Source: Deltaproteobacteria bacterium (GTDB taxonomy: Bacteria; Desulfobacterota; Dissulfuribacteria; Dissulfuribacterales; UBA5754). Taken from it: a DNA stretch of 37,849 bases. How positions within the stretch are numbered: the stretch's first letter is position 1; each line of letters begins with the position of its first letter. A program made the translations under genes and the position numbers. The notes under the pieces were generated by a model. It was given only the letters and a program-made list of their open reading frames with translations, did not search any database and had not been told where the DNA came from. Below are positions 19,358-26,210 of the stretch, piece by piece. The stretch is taken from contig JAINCN010000025.1 in the NCBI GenBank assembly GCA_036574075.1, positions 67,336 to 105,184 of the forward strand, given 5' to 3'.

Positions 19358-19384
19358 TTATCGGCGGGGCCGGGAAAAATCTTG
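19358..19384 (-). promoter_or_regulatory. sigma28 (FliA)-like promoter for the cheY operon
   Basis: Minus strand: -10 GCCGATAA (19358-19365, matches the FliA consensus at all eight positions), 11-bp spacer, -35 CAAGATTT (19377-19384, five of eight against TAAAGTTT). About 80 bases before cheY. Flagellar-late control is the expected meaning. Confidence 0.65.
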
Positions 19385-19485
19385 AGGGCCGTGTCCGTCA
19401 GGGTTTTCGTCAGCCGTCTCTGATTCGCCGTTTTCGGGGAACATGTCCAAGAAGGCCCTACGATCTTTATGCATGGATGCAATCT

Positions 19486-19493
19486 GTCGATAA
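19486..19493 (+). promoter_or_regulatory. Possible sigma28-like -10 for cheW2-mcp
   Basis: GTCGATAA, seven of eight against the FliA -10, on the plus strand about 70 bases before the second CheW gene. The matching -35 (TTATGCAT) is poor, so this is tentative; it mirrors the divergent cheY promoter. Confidence 0.35.
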
Positions 19494-19504
19494 GGAGTTC
19501 AGAT

Positions 19505-19556
19505 GGATTAAAGGATTAAAGGATTATCGCTTCGCTCAGGATTAGAGGATTAAAGG
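19505..19556 (+). repeat. Short A+T-rich GGATTA repeats
   Basis: GGATTAAA, GGATTAAA, GGATTA, then GGATTA and GGATTAAA around a TCGCTTCGCTC segment. It lies just before the ribosome site of cheW2. Low-complexity; possibly regulatory, possibly only repeat drift. The rest of the 288-bp gap from cheY holds the two sigma28-like sites. Confidence 0.6.
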
Positions 19557-19564
19557 AGGACGGT

Positions 19565-20038
19565 GTGCGCCCTGAGATGAGCAGGATCATGGAGTTTGTC
19601 GTGGGAAACGGTCGTTGGGGGGTGGATATCGGATGGGTCCGGGAGATCGTCCCGGTGCGGGGCATGACCCCGCTTCCCAACGGGATCCCCTCGCTCGCAG
19701 GCGTTATGAACGTCCGTGGAGACGTGGTCCCGGTTCTCGACGGAAAGAAGGTCCTTGTCGGGGCCGAAGAGGGTGGCGGCAGGACCGTTCTGGTCCTGGG
19801 CCGGGGGGACGATACACTCGGGCTTCTGATAGATGCGGTTACGGACATCCGGGCGTCTGATCCCCTTGGCAAGGACGGGAAGGGACATGTGCCGGCAGCC
19901 CTGCAAGACCGAGGATCCGGATATGTCCCGGATCTCGAGTGCAGTGCTAAAGGGGATGCCTGTCCTTTGATCGATGTGGAAAGACTTCAAAACATGGTCG
20001 CCCAATCGCGGGAAGCCAAGAAAAACGAGGAGATATGA
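19565..20038 (+). CDS. Second CheW-type coupling protein
   Basis: A 157-residue CheW domain: IMEFVVGNGRWGVDIGWVREIV, LPNGIPSLAGVMNVRGDVVPVLD (the NVRG turn), LGLLIDAVTDI. Sequence is well apart from the cheW at 13.6 kb. Start taken as GTG at 19565 because GGAGG (19555-19559) is 5 bases upstream, while the ATG at 19577 is 17 away. Three bases before the chemoreceptor gene, so it probably couples that receptor to CheA. Confidence 0.9.
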   Translation: MRPEMSRIMEFVVGNGRWGVDIGWVREIVPVRGMTPLPNGIPSLAGVMNVRGDVVPVLDGKKVLVGAEEGGGRTVLVLGRGDDTLGLLIDAVTDIRASDPLGKDGKGHVPAALQDRGSGYVPDLECSAKGDACPLIDVERLQNMVAQSREAKKNEEI

Positions 20039-20041
20039 ATC

Positions 20042-22441
20042 ATGGCAAATCACCAGTTGTCCCGGATCACGAACATGGGTATCGCGTTGAAAGGTCTGCT
20101 GACTGTGGGCCTCTTCATCGGGGTCGCTCTCCTAGGTCTCGTTTTTTCCTTTTGGGGGGACTACAGGGACGCACGCGACAGGGGAAGGCGTCTCCTTGAG
20201 GCCGAGACAGGCGACCTGGCCGATCGGATCTCTGGGTTCCTCAATGACCGCGCAGTAGATATGCGCATGCTCGGCAGGCTCGATGTCGTGCGTCTTGCAG
20301 TGGAGATCGGCGGCGGACAGGGAGGCACAGACAAGTTCCTGAGCGATTTTCTCGAGGAATCCGGCTATTACGAGGCCGTGGCAGTGACCGATACGGCAGG
20401 CAGGGTCCTTGCGTCAAGCGACAAGGGTCTCGTTTCCTTAGATCTGGGCAAGGCATCCTGGTTTGCAGAGGCTGTAAAGGGCGGGATCGTCCATGGGCCT
20501 GTCAGGCTTTCAGTCCACGGCAAAAATGACGATGCCTCCGGAGGGACGTGGAGCGTGGTCGTGGCCTCCCCGGTCGTTTCTCCGGAGAAGGGGGGTGTGG
20601 GTTGTGTCGTGGGCTTTGTGAGGGAAAACGCCATTGTCTCCCATCTTCGGGCGGCCATGGACGCCCTTGGCGACATGGGCGGCGTGGCCTATCTCGTGGA
20701 GGCAAAAAAGGGGATGGTGTTCGCACATACGGACATGGGCCGGATCGGCAGGGCCCTCGCAGATGATGGCCGCGGGGTCGTCGCCGGTCTGAACGGCATG
20801 GGAGAGATCCCGTCGGGTCAGGGCGTTCCGGAAACACTCACCGCATGTACCCGGATCATCCGCCCAGTCGAGGGGTTTTCCATGCCATCCCTCCTTGCTG
20901 TGGCTGAAATCCCTACCTCCCGAATCTATGCAGGGCTTAGGGACGTTTTGGTCAGGCAGATGGGGGCGGGTGCAATTATCGTCTTTTTTCTTGCACTGAT
21001 CGGATACTTCGTAAACAAGGACGTGGTCCGTCCCATCGTGGACACGGCCCAGGCCTTGGAGCGGGCGGCCAGGGATTTCGATCTGACGGTAAGGATCGGC
21101 GTGAGGAACCGGGACGAGGTCGGGCGTATGGCCGAGGCCGTCAATCTCTTCATGAAGACCCTTCAGGAGACCTTTCTGGGCATGAAGGAGACGTCAGCGG
21201 TGTTTGTGAAGTCGAGCGCCCAGGTCTTCGAGGTGGCAAAACGGATTGTTGAGAATGCATCCCTCCAGGCGGAGAGGGCGAAGGACGTCATGCAGAGGAT
21301 CGCGGTCATGGGGCAGACGGCGAGCGAGGTCGCAGGACACGCAGAGACCTCGGCGAAACTCGCCCACGAGGCCGCGCGGGTCATCCAGGACATGGCGCAG
21401 TCGAGCGCCAGGATCATCAAGGCCTCTTCCCAGAACAAGGAAGGGGCGGATGAAGCAGGCAGGATCGTCGGGGCCATGGGCGACACGGCAAAGGAGGTCC
21501 AGGCCAAGGCCAAGGCCCAATTCGAGGCGGCTGACCGCTCCGCCGGATCCCTCAGACTCATGGCCGAAAGGCTCCAGCGGATGGCAGAGGATGCGCGCCA
21601 GTCGGCAACCCGGTCCCAGAGCGCCCTCGAGAGCGCCATTGAAGGCCGGAAGGCCATGGAAGACACCGTCCGTGGCATGGAGGCAATCGCTGAGAGCTCG
21701 GACCAGGTGAGAGAGATCGTCGATCTCATCTCTGACATCGCAGAGCAGACCCACCTTCTCGCCCTGAACGCCGCCATAGAGGCCGCACGGGCCGGCGAGC
21801 ACGGGCGCGGTTTCTCAGTAGTCGCAGAAGAGATCCGTAAGCTCGCGGAGAGGACGGCGGATTCCACTAAGGAGATCGCGGAACTTATTGGAAGCAGCCT
21901 CGAAAAGGTAGCTGAGGGGAAGGCATCCACCCAAAAGACCGCACAGGCCATTTCCGAGATCGTCCGAAGCGTGGAAGAAAGCAGCGAAATCTCGGGACGG
22001 ATCGCCCTCATGTCTGCCGAACACGCAAAGGACGCAGGAAGCCTTCTTGGGGCGACCGCGGAACTCACGGAACTCGCCCAGGGGATCGTTACATTGACGG
22101 ACAAACAGGCCGAACGGCGGAAGATGACAGAGGATGCCATGCAGAAGATCGTCGCCCTGAGTGACGATATCGCAGCTTCCGCCAATTCCGCAGGCGTCGT
22201 CACCAAGTCGGCCTCTGAGACCATCGGGAAGGTCGTGGCCAACTCCTCGGAGATCACGGCCCGCACTGCAAAACAGCGCGAAAGGAGTGCGGCCCTCCAA
22301 AAGGTCATGAACGAGATGGGCGAGACGGCCATTGCGAACGCCCAAGGTGCCAAGGAAACCCTCGCGACCATCGAGGATCTCATTTCAAAGGCACGGCGTG
22401 TAGACCAGGAGATCGCGAAATTCAAGGTCGCCGCCTTCTGA
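20042..22441 (+). CDS. Methyl-accepting chemotaxis protein
   Basis: A 799-residue chemoreceptor. Membrane segment 1 (about 13-37), a roughly 270-residue periplasmic sensor region (double Cache-like, with [15 protein letters not shown] at 113-127), membrane segment 2 (about 306-324), HAMP (about 325-380), then a long coiled-coil signalling domain. The hairpin tip is the canonical [30 protein letters not shown]. No C-terminal CheR-tethering pentapeptide (it ends KFKVAAF). Ligand unknown. Co-transcribed with the CheW gene 3 bases upstream. Confidence 0.95.
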   Translation: MANHQLSRITNMGIALKGLLTVGLFIGVALLGLVFSFWGDYRDARDRGRRLLEAETGDLADRISGFLNDRAVDMRMLGRLDVVRLAVEIGGGQGGTDKFLSDFLEESGYYEAVAVTDTAGRVLASSDKGLVSLDLGKASWFAEAVKGGIVHGPVRLSVHGKNDDASGGTWSVVVASPVVSPEKGGVGCVVGFVRENAIVSHLRAAMDALGDMGGVAYLVEAKKGMVFAHTDMGRIGRALADDGRGVVAGLNGMGEIPSGQGVPETLTACTRIIRPVEGFSMPSLLAVAEIPTSRIYAGLRDVLVRQMGAGAIIVFFLALIGYFVNKDVVRPIVDTAQALERAARDFDLTVRIGVRNRDEVGRMAEAVNLFMKTLQETFLGMKETSAVFVKSSAQVFEVAKRIVENASLQAERAKDVMQRIAVMGQTASEVAGHAETSAKLAHEAARVIQDMAQSSARIIKASSQNKEGADEAGRIVGAMGDTAKEVQAKAKAQFEAADRSAGSLRLMAERLQRMAEDARQSATRSQSALESAIEGRKAMEDTVRGMEAIAESSDQVREIVDLISDIAEQTHLLALNAAIEAARAGEHGRGFSVVAEEIRKLAERTADSTKEIAELIGSSLEKVAEGKASTQKTAQAISEIVRSVEESSEISGRIALMSAEHAKDAGSLLGATAELTELAQGIVTLTDKQAERRKMTEDAMQKIVALSDDIAASANSAGVVTKSASETIGKVVANSSEITARTAKQRERSAALQKVMNEMGETAIANAQGAKETLATIEDLISKARRVDQEIAKFKVAAF

Positions 22442-22451
22442 CCGGATATGA

Positions 22452-22700
22452 AGGGATGAAATCCCGCAGGAGGGGATATACGATGAAGATGGCTCACAGC
22501 TCGTTTTTCCTCGGATCCCGGAGTGGCCCGTAAGTGCGACTCGGCGTCTTTCCAAGGCCATGCAGCAGCGGTTCGCCCAGGCCCTTCTCTCCCTTCCGGA
22601 AGACGCCCCTGCGGCCAAGGCGGCAGGAATCACGGGATTCGTGCCAGCCGGTGATTACACCACGGTCTCGGAGGTCATGAAGTTGGTGGGGCCAAGATGA
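22452..22700 (+). pseudogene. 3' remnant of a PhnD-like (phosphonate/phosphite ABC-type) substrate-binding gene
   Basis: An open frame with no start codon at its head runs 82 codons to TGA at 22698. The product contains LVFPRIPEWPVSATRRL, then MQQRFAQALLSLPEDAPAAK and AAGITGFVPAGDYTTVSEVM. This matches, from memory, the C-terminal end of PhnD-like periplasmic binding domains, including those fused to sensor kinases (an EWP segment, an ALL-ladder, DSPAAKA and a final D-Y-x-x-V). Everything upstream is missing; the mcp stop lies 10 bases before it in another frame. A dead fragment is the simplest view; an internal ATG at 22560 could in theory give a 46-residue peptide. Confidence 0.65.
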
Positions 22701-22803
22701 CATTGATGTCCTCGTAAAAAGTGCCAGACTTGATCCGGCATCCAGAACATATTGAAAAACGCCGGATTCAGTCATGCGCCGGAATAATACAAAAACCGGA
22801 ATC

Positions 22804-22953
22804 CTGAATCCGTGAGCCGACGGCCGGTGTGTTTGTTCCGTGCGGCAAATAGCCTCCTGTCCATGGGGGCGGATTTGCCGTTTGAGCCCTGTCCATGGGC
22901 GCCACACTCCGCAAACACCCCGGCCGTTGGCTTATGCTGTGAAATCAAAAGGT
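22804..22953 (+). repeat. Family A repeat, 3'-truncated (A3)
   Basis: Starts CTGAATCCGTGAG (22804-22816), keeps the CGGCAAATAGCC and CAAACACCCCGGCCG segments and CTTATGCTGTGAAATC, then stops abruptly where family B element L2 begins. The terminal GCATATCTCACGGATTCAG is missing. Confidence 0.8.
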
Positions 22954-23112
22954 GGGAGGGTGTGCGGGGCAGTGCTTCACCGGCCGGATAACCGCTTTGG
23001 TGATTCAACTGCCTTTTCGGCCGTGGACGCGAGGTGCCAAGTGAGGCCCTGCGGCCGCCTGCCCTGGCTTTCTGGATCCGGCCTGATTCAGCACTACCCC
23101 GCACCCCCTCCC
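22954..23112 (+). repeat. Family B repeat, left hairpin (L2)
   Basis: Almost identical to L1; arms TGTGCGGGGCAGTGC and GCACTACCCCGCACC. It is joined directly to truncated A3 and is not followed by an R element: similarity to L1 ends just after CAGCAAACC (about 23,139). A short A-like scrap (GTGAATCCGTGGGCC, about 23,158) lies between L2 and L3. Confidence 0.88.
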
Positions 23113-23203
23113 TGGATTACATGGGCGTACAGCAAACCCTTCCAGATGATGCGGTGGTGAATCCGTGGGCCGAGGGTTGTGCGATCCATTGGGATGAAAG
23201 GTG

Positions 23204-23364
23204 GGGGAGGGGGGTGCGGGGCAGTGCCTCATCGGCCGGATAACCGCTTTGGTAATGCAACTGCCTTTTCGGCCGTGGACGCGAGGTGCCAAGTGAGGCC
23301 CTGCGGCCGCCTGCCCTGGCTTTCTGGATCCGGCCTGATTCAACACTACCCCGCACCCCCTCCC
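23204..23364 (+). repeat. Family B repeat, left hairpin (L3)
   Basis: Third copy of L, with one extra G in the left arm. Followed by the same 68-nt linker as at 9.56 kb and then R2, so L3-R2 repeats the whole L1-R1 arrangement. Confidence 0.88.
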
Positions 23365-23432
23365 TGGATTACATGGGCGTACAGCAAACCCTACACGAGG
23401 GTTTGGACGGATGGGTGCACGGCGCAAGTGGA

Positions 23433-23590
23433 GGCTGGTGGGGCGGGCCGTTGTGGAGGCGGGCGGATCCAGAAAGCCAGGATAAGCGGGCACCGGGCCT
23501 TGCATGGCACCTTGCTTTCTCGGAAAAGATTACTGCTACATCGCCAAAGCGGTTATCCGCCCGCCGGAACAACGGCCCGCCCCACCAGCC
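23433..23590 (+). repeat. Family B repeat, right hairpin (R2)
   Basis: 158 nt, outer 22-bp arms perfectly complementary as in R1. The apical region differs from R1 at scattered positions while the stems are unchanged. Sixteen bases (CACGATTGAGGTATGA) separate it from A4. Confidence 0.9.
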
Positions 23591-23606
23591 CACGATTGAG
23601 GTATGA

Positions 23607-23779
23607 CTGAATCCGTGAGCCAACAGCCGGTGTGTTTGTTCCGTGCGGCAAATAGCCTCCTGTCCATGGGGGCGGATTTGCTGACAGCGCCCGTCCGCGG
23701 GCGCCTCCATCCACAAATACCCCAGCCGTAGGCTTATGCTACGAAATCGAAAGATTGAGTGCATATCTCACGGATTCAG
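23607..23779 (+). repeat. Family A repeat, full length (A4)
   Basis: 173 nt bounded by CTGAATCCGTGAG and CTCACGGATTCAG. Same internal plan as A5. It ends about 21 bases before the likely plsY start, so the element is in the plsY leader. Confidence 0.9.
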
Positions 23780-23800
23780 GTTATTTATTTCCGGGTTCAT

Positions 23801-24427
23801 ATGGATTTCATGCCCTCCGTCCAGACGATATTTTTTCCTGCATTCGCCTATCTTCTCGGCTCAATCCCTTTTGGCCTGCTCCTTGCGAGGATGCGTGGCG
23901 TGGATGTGCGTTCCGTTGGAAGCGGAAACATCGGAGCGACGAACGTGACCCGTGCCGTGGGCAAAGGTTTCGGTCTGCTGACCTTCTGCGCGGATCTTTC
24001 CAAGGGGCTCATCCCGGTGCTTGTGTGTCGCGCCGTCCTTCCGGCTGGTCTTGAGACGCAGACCATCCTTGCCTTCACCGGGTTCGGGGCCGTCCTCGGG
24101 CATTGTTTTCCGGTCTTTCTCGGGTTTCAGGGGGGTAAGGGGATAGCGACGGCATCCGGAGTCTTTCTCGGGATCTGTCCGTTGGCATTAGCCCCAGCCA
24201 CTGTCTTGTTTGCCCTCGCCTTCTGGCTTACCCGGATCGTCTCCGTGGGTTCCCTTCTCGCCTCCCTCGCCCTTCCTGTGGCCCTTCATTTTTTATGCAC
24301 AGGCTGCAGTGGTCCTGTCGAGGTCATGACATGGGCAGTGACCCTTCTGGTCTGGTGGAAGCACAGGGGCAATATCCAGAGGCTTCTTCGAGGAGAAGAG
24401 TTGGGCTTCAGGCGTTCAGGCGTCTAA
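23801..24427 (+). CDS. plsY: Glycerol-3-phosphate acyltransferase PlsY
   Basis: About 208 residues, an integral membrane acyl-phosphate:glycerol-3-phosphate acyltransferase that starts phospholipid synthesis. Family motifs are GSGNIGATNV, GHCFPVFLGFQGGKGIAT and a late WWKHRGNIQRLLRGEE; about five hydrophobic segments. An upstream in-frame ATG at 23759 lies inside repeat A4, so ATG 23801 is preferred; ATG 23810 is also possible. The 3' end overlaps the convergent ntrX gene by 12 bases. Confidence 0.95.
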   Translation: MDFMPSVQTIFFPAFAYLLGSIPFGLLLARMRGVDVRSVGSGNIGATNVTRAVGKGFGLLTFCADLSKGLIPVLVCRAVLPAGLETQTILAFTGFGAVLGHCFPVFLGFQGGKGIATASGVFLGICPLALAPATVLFALAFWLTRIVSVGSLLASLALPVALHFLCTGCSGPVEVMTWAVTLLVWWKHRGNIQRLLRGEELGFRRSGV

Positions 24428-25813
24428 TCCGAGGGCGTGGAGCTTCCGATAGAGGTGTCTTCTCTCGATGCCAATGGCCTCGGCAGTCTTTTTGATGTTC
24501 CCGTCGTTTTCCTTGAGCTTGCGGCTGAGATAGGCCCGTTCGAATCCCGCCTTGGCGGTCCGGTAGTCCTCTGCTGAAAGCCAGTCGGGGAGAGACACAT
24601 CCGGCGCCGTTGGGCCATGTCCGTTCGGGGATCCGCTGTCCACGCGGGTCTTGCGGATGGAGGCTGGCAGGTCCACGGCCTTGATTTCCTTGCCGCGGGA
24701 AAGGATCACGAGGCGCTCAGCCAGGTTTCTGAGCTCCCGAACGTTGCCCGGCCAGTCGTAGTTCATGAGCTCCGTGTAGATCGCCTCATCGATTTTGGGC
24801 GGACTGCGATGGGCATTGCCCGTGAACTCCCTGACAAATGCGGTGAAAAGGAGCGGGATGTCATCCTTTCTTTCCCTGAGCGGAGGCACCTCTATAGGGA
24901 TGACATTCAGGCGGTAGTATAGGTCTTCCCGAAAGCGACCTTCCTCTATCTCCTTTTCCAGGTCCTTGTTCGTCGCTGCGATTATGCGGACGTCCACAGT
25001 GATGGTCTTCCTCCCGCCGACCCGTTCAAAGCGCTGTTCCTGGAGGATGCGCAGGATCTTGGCCTGGGTCTTGAGACTCATGTCTCCGATCTCGTCGAGA
25101 AAGAGGGTCCCCCGGTTGGCAAGGTCGAATTTCCCCCTTTTCATGGAAGTCGCACCGGTAAAGGCCCCTTTTTCGTGTCCAAATAGCTCGCTCTCAATGA
25201 GTTCCTCTGGGATGGCCGCGCAGTTGATCTCTACAAAGGGTTTGTCCTTTCGTCTGCTGAGACGGTAGATCATCCGTGCCACGAGCTCCTTGCCGGTCCC
25301 GTTTTCCCCCTGTATGAGCACCCATGCGTCCGTCGGAGCCACGATGGCGATCTGTTCCTTGAGGTGTTTCATGGCCTCGCTTTCGCCGATGATCTCCTGC
25401 CCTCTTGCGGTCTTTTGCCGCAGAAGGAGGTTTTCCTCCTCCAGGTCCCGATACTTGATGGCGTTACGAATGGTGAGGATAACCTGTTCGTAGGAGAGAG
25501 GCTTTTCCAGAAAATCATAGGCCCCGAGGCGGGTTGCACGGACCGCCGTTTCGATGGTCCCGTGCCCGGACATGATGATCACGGGGATAAACGGCCACTC
25601 CTCCTTGATCCTTTTAAGGAGATCGATCCCGTCCATGCCTGGCATCCAGATATCAAGCAGGATCAGATCCGGAAGATGTTGGGAAAGGGCTGAAAGGGCC
25701 TCTTCGGCATCGTGTGCCGCAGTGATCGCGTATCCCTCGTCCTCTAAGATCCCCGTGAGGCTCTCGATGATGGAATGCTCGTCGTCAACGATGAGGATTT
25801 TTTGGGAGGGCAT
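24416..25813 (-). CDS. ntrX: NtrX-like sigma54-dependent response regulator
   Basis: 465 residues: receiver with Asp54 (LILLDIWMPGMDG) and Lys104; AAA+ domain with Walker A GENGTGKE (169-176), the sigma54-contact loop GAFTGA (216-221) and LFLDEIGDM; Fis-type HTH at the end (NIKKTAEAIGIERRHLYRKL). Activates sigma54 promoters when phosphorylated. Named NtrX because an NtrY-like kinase precedes it on the same strand, although a 397-bp gap with repeat A5 separates them. Confidence 0.9.
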   Translation of the reverse strand: MPSQKILIVDDEHSIIESLTGILEDEGYAITAAHDAEEALSALSQHLPDLILLDIWMPGMDGIDLLKRIKEEWPFIPVIIMSGHGTIETAVRATRLGAYDFLEKPLSYEQVILTIRNAIKYRDLEEENLLLRQKTARGQEIIGESEAMKHLKEQIAIVAPTDAWVLIQGENGTGKELVARMIYRLSRRKDKPFVEINCAAIPEELIESELFGHEKGAFTGATSMKRGKFDLANRGTLFLDEIGDMSLKTQAKILRILQEQRFERVGGRKTITVDVRIIAATNKDLEKEIEEGRFREDLYYRLNVIPIEVPPLRERKDDIPLLFTAFVREFTGNAHRSPPKIDEAIYTELMNYDWPGNVRELRNLAERLVILSRGKEIKAVDLPASIRKTRVDSGSPNGHGPTAPDVSLPDWLSAEDYRTAKAGFERAYLSRKLKENDGNIKKTAEAIGIERRHLYRKLHALGLDA

Positions 25814-25904
25814 GGCAGAAGGTTGTGAGCGGTGAGAGGATCAGTTTAGCGCAGTAATCGGCCCTGCGAATATGTCCGGAATGCGATTGTGGAACAGCAT
25901 AAAT

Positions 25905-26076
25905 CTGAATCCGTGAGCCTACGGCTGGGGTATTTGTTTCGTGCGGCAAATAGCCCCCATCCATGGGGGCAGATTTGCCGACGGCGCCCATCCGTGGGCG
26001 CCTCACTCCACAAATACCCCGGCCGTAGGCTTATGCTGTGAAATCGAAAGGTTGAGTGCATATCTCACGGATTCAG
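25905..26076. repeat. Family A repeat, full length (A5), between ntrY and ntrX
   Basis: 172 nt. Pairings seen: P1 CTGAATCCGTGAG (25905-25917) with CTCACGGATTCAG (26064-26076); P2 25917-25937 with 26010-26030 (20 of 21 exact, the other a G-U; core GGGGTATTTGT/ACAAATACCCC); P3 hairpin 25944-25980 (CGGCAAAT...ATTTGCCG around GCCCCCAT/ATGGGGGC); P4 hairpin GGCGCCCA-TCCG-TGGGCGCC (25983-26002). An unpaired 33-nt stretch lies 3' of P2. The rest of the 397-bp gap (26,081-26,210) holds no gene, only a CTCTGTGTCCTCTGTGCTCC stretch. Confidence 0.92.
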
Positions 26077-26210
26077 GATAAATATAGAGAGATTTTCTCT
26101 GTGTCCTCTGTGCTCCCTATGGTGAGATATGAGTCAATTGGTTGCGTGTATCACCTTGAGAGGGCTTTCAAAAAGGCTACCGGGAAGGGGGGAAAGACGC
26201 AAGACATCTC

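Noticed and set aside
21163-22497. 444-residue open frame antisense to the chemoreceptor
   Set aside because: Ser/Ala-rich shadow of the repetitive coiled-coil coding sequence on the other strand; no family features.
22804-23779. CRISPR array
   Set aside because: The repeats are long, few, unevenly spaced and differently oriented, with no regular spacers and no cas gene in the window.
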